The notes under the pieces: generated by a model
What the model was told of the DNA's origin: nothing
Databases searched by the model: none
What the model saw: the letters and a program-made list of their open reading frames with translations, nothing else
Shown here: piece by piece, positions 26,353 through 34,757 of the stretch
Numbering within the stretch: position 1 is the first letter of the stretch
How the letters are laid out: each line of letters begins with the position of its first letter
Position numbers and translations under genes: made by a program
Origin: Streptomyces viridiviolaceus
GTDB lineage: Bacteria; Actinomycetota; Actinomycetes; Streptomycetales; Streptomycetaceae
Assembly: GCF_014650995.1 (NCBI RefSeq)
Contig: NZ_BMWA01000025.1
Coordinates: forward strand, 62,001-126,000
Direction: 5' to 3'
Length of the DNA: 64,000 nt

Positions 26353-27819
26353 TCAGAGCCCGAACGCCTGCCGGTCCGGGGCGCCGTCCCGTACCTGTAC
26401 GTGCACCTGCTCCTGCTGCGCCCGTACGTTCCCGCGGTCGTCGCCGAGCCCCCGCGACGGTCCCTGACAGCCCTGCGCCGCGGCGATGCCGAGCGCGACC
26501 AGCAGTGTCACGACGACGAACACGAACAACCGCTGCCGCAGCAGGCGCGGATTGGCGGGCCGCCGCCCGGTCCCGGTCGGCCTGGAAGCGGGCCGGCCGC
26601 CACCGCGCGGCGCGGGCCGGCCGCCGTTGCCGGAGCGGGTGCCGCTGCGTCCGGCGCCGCGGGGGGCGGGGGTGGGGCGTGACCCCGACCGGGACCCCGT
26701 ACCGGCGCGGGGGGCACCGCCACGGGAGGGCGAGGCCCCGCGTGAAGGAGCGCCCCCGCGCGCGGGGGTGGGGCCTCCGCGCGACGGGGCGGAGCCGCGT
26801 GCGGGAGTCGAGCCTCTCGATCCGGCCGTGCCGCGTGGCGCGGGGGTACCCGCGGGGCCCGGCCGGCCCTGCCGTCCCTGCTGTCCGGGCGGACGCCGCT
26901 GCACGCGCTCCGGATAGGTGTCGGCGAGCCGTCCGGTGGGACGGTCCGCCTCCCCGGTGCGCGGCGCGGGCGGCCGGAGGTCCGCCAATCCCTGGGCCTC
27001 CCGGGCGGCGATCTCCTTGAGCCGCAGCGACAGTTGCAGCGTGCTGGGCCGCTCGTCCGGGTCCTTCGCCAGGCACGCCCGGACCAGCGGCGCGAGGGCG
27101 TCCGGGACGCCGTGCAGCTGGGCCTCCTCGTGCACCACGCGGTAGAGCATCACCTCGGAACTGCCGTGCCCGAAGGGCGAGTCGCCCATCGAGGCGTACG
27201 CGAGGGTGGCACCGAGCGAGAACACGTCGGTGGCCGGTGTGACGGCCGCTCCGCGCACCTGTTCCGGGGCGAGGAATCCGGGGGAGCCGACCGCGGTGCC
27301 GACGTGCGTGAGCGTCGAGGCGCCGGTCGCCCAGGCGATGCCGAAGTCGATGATCCGCGGCCCCTTCGGGGACAGCAGGATGTTGGACGGCTTCAGGTCG
27401 CGGTGCACCACCCCGGCCTCGTGCACGGCTACCAGGCCCTCGGAGAGGGCGGCCCCGACGGCGGCGACGTCGGCCGCGCCGAGCGGGCCCTCGTCGACGA
27501 CCTTGTCGTGCAGGGAGGGCCCGGGTACGTACTGCGTGGCGAACCACGGCCGGTCCGCCTCCAGGTCCGCCGCGACCAGCCGCGCGGTGCACCCGCCCCG
27601 GATGCGCCGGGCCGCCGAGACCTCGCGTGCGAAGCGCGAACGGAACTCCTGGTCCTCGGCCAGGTCAGGGCGGATGACCTTCAGCGCGACCCGCTGCCCC
27701 TTCTTGTCGGAGCCCAGGTAGACCACGCCCATTCCACCCGCGCCCAGCCGCCTGTGAAGCCTGAACGAGCCGACGACGCGCGGGTCCTCGCGCCTCAGGC
27801 GCATCATCGCCATGTTCAT
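26353..27819 (-). CDS. Membrane-bound Ser/Thr protein kinase (PknB-like)
   Basis: 488 residues from ATG 27817-27819; other ATGs lie at 27813 and 27807. The kinase domain (about 15-275) has the glycine loop RRLGAGGMGVVYLG, the ATP lysine in VALKVIRPD, catalytic HRDLKPSNILL and IIDFG. Then about 130 residues of Pro/Gly/Arg/Ser-rich linker with RGG-like repeats lead to one membrane helix (LFVFVVVTLLVALGIAAAQG) and a short extracellular tail. It likely senses an outside cue and phosphorylates cytosolic targets. No sensor PASTA domains are present. Substrate unknown. Confidence 0.92.
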   Translation of the reverse strand: MNMAMMRLRREDPRVVGSFRLHRRLGAGGMGVVYLGSDKKGQRVALKVIRPDLAEDQEFRSRFAREVSAARRIRGGCTARLVAADLEADRPWFATQYVPGPSLHDKVVDEGPLGAADVAAVGAALSEGLVAVHEAGVVHRDLKPSNILLSPKGPRIIDFGIAWATGASTLTHVGTAVGSPGFLAPEQVRGAAVTPATDVFSLGATLAYASMGDSPFGHGSSEVMLYRVVHEEAQLHGVPDALAPLVRACLAKDPDERPSTLQLSLRLKEIAAREAQGLADLRPPAPRTGEADRPTGRLADTYPERVQRRPPGQQGRQGRPGPAGTPAPRGTAGSRGSTPARGSAPSRGGPTPARGGAPSRGASPSRGGAPRAGTGSRSGSRPTPAPRGAGRSGTRSGNGGRPAPRGGGRPASRPTGTGRRPANPRLLRQRLFVFVVVTLLVALGIAAAQGCQGPSRGLGDDRGNVRAQQEQVHVQVRDGAPDRQAFGL

Positions 27820-28015
27820 CCCCGCTGCCCGGTCCCTGTGACGTGCCACAGCTTACGTTTCCACGGCCGCCCGCGCGCAGAGGCCGCGCCCTCTCGGCCC
27901 GATCGATTGTCAGTGCCCGGTGGGAGAATTGAGGGGTGGTCAGGGAGCGCGTGAGCAGGCGGGTTTCGGTCCGCCCCTGATCGCAACCAGCCGTCGCGGA
28001 AGGGGGATTGGGCCC

Positions 28016-28291
28016 GTGAAGGGTGACCGTGTGGAGATAGTCGTTGACGCCGGTGACACGACGCGCACCTACGAGGTGGTGGCGAGCAGGGCGGGCCGCC
28101 GGGTGGAGACGGCGGTCCGTCGGGGCGTGGTGGAAGTGAGCGAAGTCACCAGGAACGGGACGGTGGTGCGTACGGCTCGTTTCATGGCGAACCGGGTCCT
28201 GGCGCTGGTCGAGCAACCGGTGCCGCGTGAGGACAGCTCGGAGAAAGCGGGGCAGAGCGGGCGCCCCTTCCGGGAACACCCCGAGACGTAG
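28016..28291 (+). CDS. Small conserved hypothetical protein
   Basis: 91 residues from GTG 28016, with GGAAGGGGG upstream. The sequence (VEIVVDAGDTTRTYEVVASR; RTARFMANRVLALVEQP) predicts mostly beta strands and contains no cysteine, membrane segment or known motif. It looks like a small beta-sheet protein conserved in Streptomyces. It lies divergently from the kinase gene. Function unknown. Confidence 0.7.
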   Translation: MKGDRVEIVVDAGDTTRTYEVVASRAGRRVETAVRRGVVEVSEVTRNGTVVRTARFMANRVLALVEQPVPREDSSEKAGQSGRPFREHPET

Positions 28292-28488
28292 GACCCGGTC
28301 TCCACCCAGGGGAGTACACCGGGGGTGACGGCTCATCCTCCGGGAGGCCCGGCAATCGGTACGAGGGCATGACGTCCGGCGATCGCCGGACGCCTAGATT
28401 TGAGGTCAAGCGGCGGGTGCAGCACTCGTCCCCCGAGGTCAGACGCCCGCCGCTGCCAAAGACAACCACAACGGTCAGGAGAGGGACC

Positions 28489-28671
28489 ATGGCCCAGACG
28501 GCACCGCGGACGCTGGTCCGCATGCGGGAGCGGCGCCGTCAGGGCCGCCGCCACCCCCTGGTGGCGACGGTCATGGCCCTGCCCCTGGCGGTCCTGCTCC
28601 TCCTCGTCTTCGACGGGTGGGAGACAGTGGCCACACAGGCGTCGTCCGTGGGTGTGATGCTGGGGCGCTGA
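28489..28671 (+). CDS. Small single-pass membrane protein
   Basis: 60 residues. A strongly basic N-terminus (RMRERRRQGRRHP) precedes one hydrophobic helix (VATVMALPLAVLLLLVFDG) and a short tail, so the basic end should stay in the cytosol. A clear ribosome site GGAGAGGG lies three bases before ATG 28489. No family assigned. TAGATT at 28395-28400 could be a promoter -10. Confidence 0.65.
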   Translation: MAQTAPRTLVRMRERRRQGRRHPLVATVMALPLAVLLLLVFDGWETVATQASSVGVMLGR

Positions 28672-28760
28672 GCGGCGACCCCAGGCCCGGAAGAGCGGTC
28701 CGGGCGGGGACATCCATCCATGAAACCCCGTGGGGACGGGGGTGCGGCGGACGGCAAAAA

Positions 28761-28790
28761 TGCCGGCGCAGCTGGGGAGCTGCGCCGGCA
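28761..28790. terminator. Perfect 13-base hairpin
   Basis: Arms 28761-28773 and 28778-28790 with loop GGGG. Five A residues directly precede it on the plus strand, so on the minus strand it looks like a classic Rho-independent terminator (stem then T-run). On the plus strand it can end the small membrane protein transcript. Confidence 0.7.
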
Positions 28791-28881
28791 TTGCATGTGC
28801 CCACAACGCGCTCACACGGCTCCGCGCCGCCGCGGGCGGTCCTGCCGCCGTGACCACACGGCCAGCCGCGCCGCCGCCGTG

Positions 28882-29008
28882 ACCGCCAGGCGGTCGCACT
28901 GCCGTAACCGCCTGGCGCTGCACCGCCTTCACCGCCAGGCGGTCGCACTGCCGTAACCGCTTGGCGCTGCGCCGCCTTCACCGCCTGGCGCTGCGCCGCC
29001 GTAACCGC
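28882..29008. repeat. 49-base tandem repeat, two and a half copies
   Basis: Units at 28882-28930 and 28931-28979 differ at two positions; a third, internally deleted unit spans 28980-29008. Each contains the palindrome CCGCCAGGCGG and later CGCCTGGCG, so units can fold on themselves or with each other. No gene covers them. Confidence 0.75.
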
Positions 29009-29081
29009 GGGCAGTCGTGCCGCCTGGGGCGGCACGGGTGGGCGCGGCGGCACCCGGCAAGCGCCGGGCCGCGTGACCCAC

Positions 29082-29199
29082 CCCCGGCCCGCACTGACGC
29101 CGGGCACAGGGCGAACGCCGGACCGGTGGTGCCCGTACCACCCCGGCCCGCACCGACGCCGGGCACCGCAGCGAACGCCGGACCAGAGCTGCCCGTACC
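29082..29199. repeat. 59-base tandem repeat, two copies
   Basis: Units 29082-29140 and 29141-29199 are similar, with several differences; both share CCCCGGCCCGCAC, GACGCCGGGCAC and GCGAACGCCGGACC. A shorter decayed stretch follows to 29235. Unrelated in sequence to the 49-base repeats just upstream. Confidence 0.7.
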
Positions 29200-29263
29200 C
29201 ACCCCGACCCGCACCCACCCCGACCCGCCCCCCCTGCGCACCGCCACAGGCATACTCACCCCC

Positions 29264-30190
29264 GTGACCACGGACCTCCTCCCCGCCCTGGCAGACCGAG
29301 CCCGGGCCGCCGCCCACGCCCGTACACCGGCCTGCCCCTGCGGAGCAGCCACGCTCGCCGACCGCGCCGACGCCACCGTCGTCCGGCACGCCGGCACCGT
29401 CGCCAAGGCCCACGCGCCGGACACCGACCCCACCGAACTCGCCCTCCGTGTCACCGCCGCCGCCCACCTCCCCGACATCCTCGTCCCCCCGCTCGGCCCG
29501 ACGCCCGTCGATCTGCACGGACGGCTCGTGACCTGCTGGCCGTACGGCACCCCCGTCGACCCGGACGACCCGGACGCGGCACCCTGGGAGGCCGCGGCCG
29601 CTCTCCTCGCCCGTCTGCACCGCACCCCGGCTCCCGTGACCCTGCCCCCGATGCGCGGCCCCGCGAAGGCGGCCCGCGCCATCGCCGCCCTCCGCGCCCG
29701 CGCCGCCCAGCACCCCGGCGCAGCACCCGTACTGCGCGCCTGGGCCGCCCTGCCCGCCTGGGCCCGCGGTGAGGCCGCCATGCCGGACGCGGCCACCCTG
29801 TGCCACGGTGATCTCCACCTCGGCCAGCTGGTGCGCCACCCCGCCCCCGAAGGCCCGTGGCTGCTGATCGACGTCGACGACCTCGGCACCGGGGTCCCCG
29901 CCTGGGACCTGGCCCGCCCGGCGGCCTGGTACGCCTGCGGACTGCTCCCGCCCGACGAGTGGACGCGCTTCCTGGCCGCCTACCGCGCGGCGGGCGGCCC
30001 GGCCGTTCCGCCGGACGGGGACCCCTGGCCGGCTCTCGACGTCCCGGCCCGCGCCCTCACCGCGCAGACCGCCGCTCGAGCCGTCACCAAGGCGGTCGCG
30101 GCGGACCGTCCCCTGGACGAGGTGGAGCGGTCGTTGGTCGACGCCTGTGCGCGTATGGCGTCCGTCGCCCTTGCCTTCCCGCGCAGTTGA
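29264..30190 (+). CDS. Aminoglycoside phosphotransferase-like kinase
   Basis: 308 residues. The catalytic loop is LCHGDLHLGQLV (usual HGDxxxxN; Gln occupies the Asn position) and the metal-binding loop LLIDVDDLGTG. The fold is that of APH/choline kinases, which phosphorylate small molecules; true antibiotic resistance is not implied. The N-terminal part has paired cysteines (ACPCGAA). GTG 29264 has no ribosome site, but CATACT at 29251-29256 is a good -10 placing transcription at the start codon, so a leaderless mRNA is likely. Confidence 0.82.
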   Translation: MTTDLLPALADRARAAAHARTPACPCGAATLADRADATVVRHAGTVAKAHAPDTDPTELALRVTAAAHLPDILVPPLGPTPVDLHGRLVTCWPYGTPVDPDDPDAAPWEAAAALLARLHRTPAPVTLPPMRGPAKAARAIAALRARAAQHPGAAPVLRAWAALPAWARGEAAMPDAATLCHGDLHLGQLVRHPAPEGPWLLIDVDDLGTGVPAWDLARPAAWYACGLLPPDEWTRFLAAYRAAGGPAVPPDGDPWPALDVPARALTAQTAARAVTKAVAADRPLDEVERSLVDACARMASVALAFPRS

Positions 30191-30290
30191 GCCACAACTT
30201 CGCGAAGTAGGGTGCAACCGACCGCAGCCGGACAGAGTCTGTCCTGGCGATACGCGAAGCAGGACCGACCGGCGAGGAGTTGAGCCGACC

Positions 30291-30563
30291 ATGCAGTGTC
30301 CCAAGTGCCACGCACCGATGCACACGTACAACCGCAATGGCGTCCAGATCGAGCAGTGCAGCGGCTGCCGGGGGATATTCCTCGACTACGGCGAGCTGGA
30401 GGCACTGACCCGTCTGGAGGCCCAGTGGTCGCAGCCCGCGCCGCCGGCCCCGCCCGCCCCGCAGGCCTACCCGGCCGCTCCGGCTCCCGCCTGGGGCGCC
30501 CCGCACGGGCACCACGGCCACCACCGCCACAAGAGCTTCGGGCACATGCTGTTCTCCAGCTGA
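30291..30563 (+). CDS. TFIIB-type zinc-ribbon protein with His-rich tail
   Basis: 90 residues. C3-x2-C6 and C23-x2-C26 (CPKC...CSGC) form a zinc ribbon of the zf-TFIIB class; RGIFLDYGELEAL is the conserved follow-on. A Pro/Ala linker leads to a tail HGHHGHHRHKSFGHMLF that should bind metal. Such small proteins are common in Streptomyces but uncharacterised. GGAGTTGAG precedes ATG 30291. Ends in a strong terminator shared with the tRNA array on the other strand. Confidence 0.85.
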   Translation: MQCPKCHAPMHTYNRNGVQIEQCSGCRGIFLDYGELEALTRLEAQWSQPAPPAPPAPQAYPAAPAPAWGAPHGHHGHHRHKSFGHMLFSS

Positions 30564-30574
30564 GCGGACGACGA

Positions 30575-30605
30575 AGCCCCCGGCCGTTCGAGACGGCCGG
30601 GGGCT
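30575..30605. terminator. Bidirectional terminator
   Basis: Perfect 13-base stem (30575-30587/30593-30605) with loop TCGAG. It lies between the zinc-ribbon gene and the last tRNA of the minus-strand array, so it can end both transcripts. Confidence 0.85.
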
Positions 30606-30615
30606 CCGGTCAGTG

Positions 30616-30687
30616 TGGACGATACTGGGATTGAACCAGTGACCTCTTCCGTGTCAGGGAAGCGCTCTCCCGCTGAGCTAATCGTCC
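30616..30687 (-). tRNA. tRNA-Val(GAC), copy 1
   Basis: 72 bases with acceptor GGACGAT/ATCGTCC, discriminator A, D arm GCTC, T arm GGTTCAA and anticodon loop CTGACAC giving GAC. CCA is not encoded. Last gene of a minus-strand array Gly-Cys-Val-Val-Val. Confidence 0.97.
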
Positions 30688-30734
30688 TCGGGACCACGAA
30701 CCATCACTCCTAGGAGCGGATCATGGGCACTGCG

Positions 30735-30806
30735 TGCGCGATACTGGGATTGAACCAGTGACCTCTTCCGTGTCAGGGAAGCGCTCTCCCGCTGAGCTAA
30801 TCGCGC
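30735..30806 (-). tRNA. tRNA-Val(GAC), copy 2
   Basis: Same body and anticodon as copy 1, but acceptor stem is GCGCGAT/ATCGCGC: two base pairs changed on both sides, pairing preserved. Confidence 0.97.
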
Positions 30807-30841
30807 GGGGATCCTCGCGGATCAAGGTCCTTGCGGACCAG

Positions 30842-30913
30842 TGGACGATACTGGGATTGAACCAGTGACCTCTTCCGTGTCAGGGAAGCGCTCTCCCGCT
30901 GAGCTAATCGTCC
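30842..30913 (-). tRNA. tRNA-Val(GAC), copy 3
   Basis: Identical to copy 1 through the mature tRNA sequence, including acceptor GGACGAT. Four bases separate it from the tRNA-Cys. Confidence 0.97.
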
Positions 30914-30917
30914 TTGG

Positions 30918-30988
30918 AGGTGGAGACGGGATTTGAACCCGTGTAGACGGCTTTGCAGGCCGTTGCCTCGCCTCTCGGCCACTCCACC
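30918..30988 (-). tRNA. tRNA-Cys(GCA)
   Basis: 71 bases, acceptor GGTGGAG/CTCCACC with discriminator U, a cysteine identity element. Anticodon loop CTGCAAA gives GCA. Confidence 0.97.
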
Positions 30989-31026
30989 AGGAGTGTAGGG
31001 GATCGGGTGGATCCCCTGTTCCTGCG

Positions 31027-31099
31027 AGCGGACGACGAGGCTCGAACTCGCGACCTCAACCTTGGCAAGGTTGCGCTCTACCAACTGAGCTACGTCCGC
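31027..31099 (-). tRNA. tRNA-Gly(GCC)
   Basis: 73 bases, acceptor GCGGACG/CGTCCGC, discriminator U. Anticodon loop TTGCCAA gives GCC. First gene of the array; the promoter must lie between here and pabB. Confidence 0.97.
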
Positions 31100-31277
31100 C
31101 TGTCGTTTCGGTCCGCTTGCGCGTCCCGGCGACGTGTTGAACTCTAGCGGATTCCGGGGCCAGCACAAAAACGCGTTTGTGCAGCGTGCTGCGGTGCGTC
31201 TGCGCGCGGACGTGGTCAGGGCCTCCGGAAGGACACGTTCGGGTCACCTCCGGGACACCCCGCCTAGACTCGGCCAC

Positions 31278-32330
31278 GTGCTCGACCTCCCTCCCCTCGC
31301 CCGCTTCGGCGACCGTCTCGCGACCGGTCTCCTCGACGTCACGAGTGATCCCGCCGCCCTGGACTCCCGTGGTTTCTGGGCCGTGTGCGCCGACTTCGAA
31401 GGCCGTCTGACCTGCGCCCGCTTCGGGAGCGTCCGGACGGAGCCCGTCCCCGCCCCCGTGCCGGGCGCGTGGCGCGGACCGGGCGTCGGTGACTGGACGT
31501 CCTCGCTCGACCGCGCCGCGTACACCGCAGCCGTCCGCCGGATACGCGCGCACATCGCCGCCGGCGAGGTCTACCAGGCCAATCTGTGCCGGGTCCTGTC
31601 GGCGCCCGCGGCCCCCGACGCCGACGTGGACGCCCTGACCGCGTTGCTGGCCCGCGGCAACCCCGCGCCGTACGCGGGAACGATTCGCCTGCCGGATCAC
31701 GGGGTCGAGGTGGCCACCGCCTCTCCCGAGCTGTTCCTGCGGCGCGACGGACGGGTCGTCGAGTCCGGACCGATCAAGGGCACCGGGCGTACCGAGCAGG
31801 ACCTGCTGGAGAAGGACTACGCCGAGAACGTGATGATCGTGGACCTGGTCCGCAACGACATCGGACGGGTCTGCGCCACCGGGAGCGTCACCGTGCCCGA
31901 CCTGTGCGCCGTCGAGAAGCACCCGGGGCTCGTGCACCTGGTGTCGACGGTGCGCGGCGAACTGCGCGACGACGCCGGCTGGGCGGAGCTGCTCGATGCC
32001 GCCTTCCCGCCGGGTTCCGTGACGGGCGCTCCCAAGTCGAGTGCCCTGCGGATCATCGACGCTCTGGAGACCGCGCCCCGGGGACCGTACTGCGGTGGCA
32101 TCGGGTGGGTCGACGCCGACCGCGGCGTGGGGGAGCTGGCCGTCGGCATCCGTACGTTCTGGATCGACCGGGCCGAGGGGCGGCTGCGGTTCGGCACCGG
32201 CGCCGGCATCACCTGGGGCTCGGACCCGGAGGGGGAGTGGCGGGAGACCGAGCTCAAGGCGTCGCGGCTGCTCGCGGTAGCGTCGGGGGCGTACGAGGTG
32301 ACCGGAAGTGGAGAGGCACTACAGACGTGA
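31278..32330 (+). CDS. pabB: Aminodeoxychorismate synthase component I
   Basis: 350 residues of the chorismate-binding family: AGEVYQANLCRVL, SPELFLRRDG, GPIKGTGRT, ENVMIVDLVRND and FPPGSVTGAPK. It aminates chorismate to 4-amino-4-deoxychorismate for folate, using ammonia from a PabA glutaminase encoded elsewhere. The chorismate domain dominates; the N-terminal region is shorter than in E. coli PabB. GTG 31278 lacks a ribosome site but TAGACT at 31264-31269 fits a leaderless start. Overlaps pabC by four bases, which confirms the pathway over anthranilate synthase. Confidence 0.92.
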   Translation: MLDLPPLARFGDRLATGLLDVTSDPAALDSRGFWAVCADFEGRLTCARFGSVRTEPVPAPVPGAWRGPGVGDWTSSLDRAAYTAAVRRIRAHIAAGEVYQANLCRVLSAPAAPDADVDALTALLARGNPAPYAGTIRLPDHGVEVATASPELFLRRDGRVVESGPIKGTGRTEQDLLEKDYAENVMIVDLVRNDIGRVCATGSVTVPDLCAVEKHPGLVHLVSTVRGELRDDAGWAELLDAAFPPGSVTGAPKSSALRIIDALETAPRGPYCGGIGWVDADRGVGELAVGIRTFWIDRAEGRLRFGTGAGITWGSDPEGEWRETELKASRLLAVASGAYEVTGSGEALQT

Positions 32331-33148
32331 AGATCTGGCTCGACGGCGGGCTGCAGGACATCGAGTCCGCCCGCGTCTCCGTCTTCGACCACGGGCTGAC
32401 CGTGGGCGACGGCATCTTCGAGACGGTGAAGGCGGCGGACGGCAAGCCGTTCGCGCTGACCCGGCACCTCGACCGGCTGACCCGTTCGGCCCGTGGTCTA
32501 GGGCTCCCCGCTCCTGATCTCGACGAGGTGCGCCGTGCCTGCGAGGCCGTCCTGGCGGCGAACCCCGTGCCGCTGGGCCGGCTGCGCATCACCTACACCG
32601 GCGGCCACGGACCGCTCGGTTCCGACCGCGGCGAGCACGGCCCGACCCTGGTGGTCGCCCTCGGCGAGACCGGTCGCCGCCCCGACTCCACCGCCGTGAT
32701 CACCGTGCCCTGGACCCGCAACGAGCGCGGCGCGCTCACGGGCCTGAAGACGACCTCGTACGCCGAGAACGTCGTCGCGCTGGCCCGCGCCCGTGAACGG
32801 GGCGCCTCGGAGGCCCTGTTCGGCAACACGGTGGGGCAGCTGTGCGAGGGGACGGGGTCCAACGTCTTCGTCGTGCTCGACGGCGAGATCCACACGCCGC
32901 CGGTCGCCTCGGGCTGCCTGGCGGGGATCACCCGCGCTCTGGTCGTCGAGTGGACCGGCGCCCGCGAGACCGACCTGCCGATGGACGCCCTGGAGCGGGC
33001 CGACGAGGTCTTCCTGACCTCCACGCTGCGGGACGTGCAGGCCGTCCACCGGATCGACGACCGCGAACTGCCGGGCGCCCCGGGGCCGGTGACCGCCAAG
33101 GCCATGCGGATCTTCGAGGAGCGGTCCGGGAACGACCTGGATCCGTGA
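32327..33148 (+). CDS. pabC: 4-amino-4-deoxychorismate lyase
   Basis: 273 residues of the class IV PLP aminotransferase fold. FDHGLTVGDGIFETVK opens the family; GLKTTSYAENVVALARAR carries the PLP-binding lysine; EGTGSNVFVVLDG and FLTSTLRDVQAV complete the active site. It releases pyruvate from aminodeoxychorismate to give p-aminobenzoate. GTG start overlaps the pabB stop (GTGA), so both are made together. Branched-chain aminotransferases share the fold, but context settles the call. Confidence 0.93.
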   Translation: MKIWLDGGLQDIESARVSVFDHGLTVGDGIFETVKAADGKPFALTRHLDRLTRSARGLGLPAPDLDEVRRACEAVLAANPVPLGRLRITYTGGHGPLGSDRGEHGPTLVVALGETGRRPDSTAVITVPWTRNERGALTGLKTTSYAENVVALARARERGASEALFGNTVGQLCEGTGSNVFVVLDGEIHTPPVASGCLAGITRALVVEWTGARETDLPMDALERADEVFLTSTLRDVQAVHRIDDRELPGAPGPVTAKAMRIFEERSGNDLDP

Positions 33149-33198
33149 CCGCGTAAATTCGGCTGCCCTCCGCGTCCGCGGCGGGTAGAACACCCGTG

Positions 33199-34023
33199 AT
33201 GACCACGACCCTGCGGCCGACCGAGCCGCTTCAGCGCGCGGCCGACGGGACGCGTTCACGCCGCTACCAGGTGTGCGTGAACAGCCGTCCCGTCGGTGCG
33301 ATACACCTCGGCACCTCCGCCGCCTTCGGCGACTCCGTGGCCGTGATCCACGACCTGGGCATCGACGAACCCGACCGCCGGCGCGGCCGGGGCACGGTGG
33401 CCGCGCTCGCCGCGGAGGAGGTGGCACGGGGCTGGGGCTGCCGGCGGATCGAGGCGCGGGTCCCCGCCGACGCGCAGGCGGCCGTGCGCCTCGTACAGGC
33501 GCTCGGCTACGTCCGCCGCAACCGCGGCATGGCCAAGCGGCTCGGCGACACCCCGCCGGCCCTCCCCGCGGGCAGCGGCGCCCGGCCCATGACGCAGGCC
33601 GAGTACGACGCCTGGCAGGCCCACGAGTCGGAGCAGTACGCGCGCTCCTGGATCGAGCGGGGCGTGCCCGAGGCCGAGGCGTACGCCAAGTCGCGGCGCG
33701 ACCACGAGACCCTGCTGCCGCGGGGGCTGGACACCGAGAACATGTTGTTCAGCGTGGTGGAGCACGAGGGCACCCGGGTCGGCGTCCTGTGGCTGGCGCT
33801 GCGCGAGGACCAGGCGTACGTCTTCGACGTCGAGGTCGACGCGGCCCACCGGGGCCGCGGACACGGCCGTACGCTGATGCTGCTGGCGGAGACCCAGGCC
33901 ATCGCCGCCGGCCGACGCGTCCTCGGCCTCAACGTGTTCGCGGGCAACACCGCGGCCGAGCGTCTCTACGAGTCACTCGGCTACGAGACCCTGCACTCCA
34001 CCTACTGCAAGCCGCTTGTGTAG
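33199..34023 (+). CDS. Double-domain GNAT acetyltransferase
   Basis: 274 residues with two GNAT domains in tandem. Domain 1 (about 20-125) has IDEPDRRRGRGTVAALAAEE, a somewhat degenerate acetyl-CoA loop. Domain 2 (about 135-274) has VDAAHRGRGHGRTLMLLAE and NTAAERLYESLGYE, intact. The arrangement resembles mycothiol synthase-like proteins, where one domain is inactive, though this is not MshD by sequence I can recognise. ATG 33199 (preceding GTG also possible). Convergent with the thioredoxin-fold gene, seven bases apart. Confidence 0.82.
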   Translation: MTTTLRPTEPLQRAADGTRSRRYQVCVNSRPVGAIHLGTSAAFGDSVAVIHDLGIDEPDRRRGRGTVAALAAEEVARGWGCRRIEARVPADAQAAVRLVQALGYVRRNRGMAKRLGDTPPALPAGSGARPMTQAEYDAWQAHESEQYARSWIERGVPEAEAYAKSRRDHETLLPRGLDTENMLFSVVEHEGTRVGVLWLALREDQAYVFDVEVDAAHRGRGHGRTLMLLAETQAIAAGRRVLGLNVFAGNTAAERLYESLGYETLHSTYCKPLV

Positions 34024-34030
34024 CGGCCCG

Positions 34031-34552
34031 TCAGACCTCCCGCTCGGCCAGCAGCCGGTCCGCGATCTCCTCGATGCGCTCGCGCAGCCCCTCCTGGCTC
34101 TTGCCGCCGTCGAGCCGCTCGCCGCCGATCACGTACGTGGGGGTGCCGGTCACGCCGATCGCCTTGCCCTCGGCCTGGTCGGCGTCCACGATCAGGATGT
34201 GCCGGCCGTCGATCAGCGCCGTGTCGAACTCCTCCGCGTCCAGTCCGAGTTCCCGGGCCACCTCGACGAGGAGGGGCTCTCCCTTGCGGTCCAGCTCCGC
34301 GACGCGGTCCAGCACGGCCTCCACGTACGGCCAGCCCCGCCCCTGGGCCACGGCCTCCTCGGCGGCCTGCGCCGCGGCGAAGGCGTGCTTGTGCTTCTCG
34401 AGCGGGAAGTGCCGCAGCCGCAGCTCCAGACGGTCGCCGTAACGGGCGCGCAGGGCCCTGAGGTCGTCCAGGGCGGTGTGGCAGTCCGGGCACTGGAGCT
34501 CGCACCAGACGTCGAGGACGGCGGCGGGACGGACGGGGGAGGAGTCGCTCAT
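34031..34552 (-). CDS. DsbA-family thioredoxin-fold oxidoreductase
   Basis: 173 residues. After a short lead, VLDVWCELQCPDCHTALDDL holds the active-site CPDC (C21, C24); the cis-proline motif is GVTGTPTYVIGGERLDG. No signal peptide, so it acts in the cytosol, perhaps as a disulfide reductase/isomerase like FrnE relatives. Start ATG 34550-34552 with GGGGGAGGAG upstream. It shares a divergent promoter region with the membrane protein at 34758. Confidence 0.9.
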   Translation of the reverse strand: MSDSSPVRPAAVLDVWCELQCPDCHTALDDLRALRARYGDRLELRLRHFPLEKHKHAFAAAQAAEEAVAQGRGWPYVEAVLDRVAELDRKGEPLLVEVARELGLDAEEFDTALIDGRHILIVDADQAEGKAIGVTGTPTYVIGGERLDGGKSQEGLRERIEEIADRLLAEREV

Positions 34553-34757
34553 GACCCCAGTCTCCCAGCCCGGCTCCGGCGTCCCAACCCGGACCTCGCC
34601 CGGTGCGGACGTACGACCACCACCGGCACCTGGGGAGGAGACGACCCCGGAGATCTCCCTGATGTCGGGCCGGCGCATGGCCCGGCGGGGTTCGGACGGT
34701 GCAGGATGGAAGGGACGAAACCCGTACCCGCTGCCCGAGCCCACCCTGGAGGACCGG

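Noticed and set aside
28882-29199. CRISPR-like array
   Set aside because: Units are directly abutting tandem repeats without unique spacers, and no cas genes exist nearby.
29264-30190. Aminoglycoside resistance gene
   Set aside because: Only the generic kinase fold is visible; the catalytic Asn is Gln and no resistance context exists.
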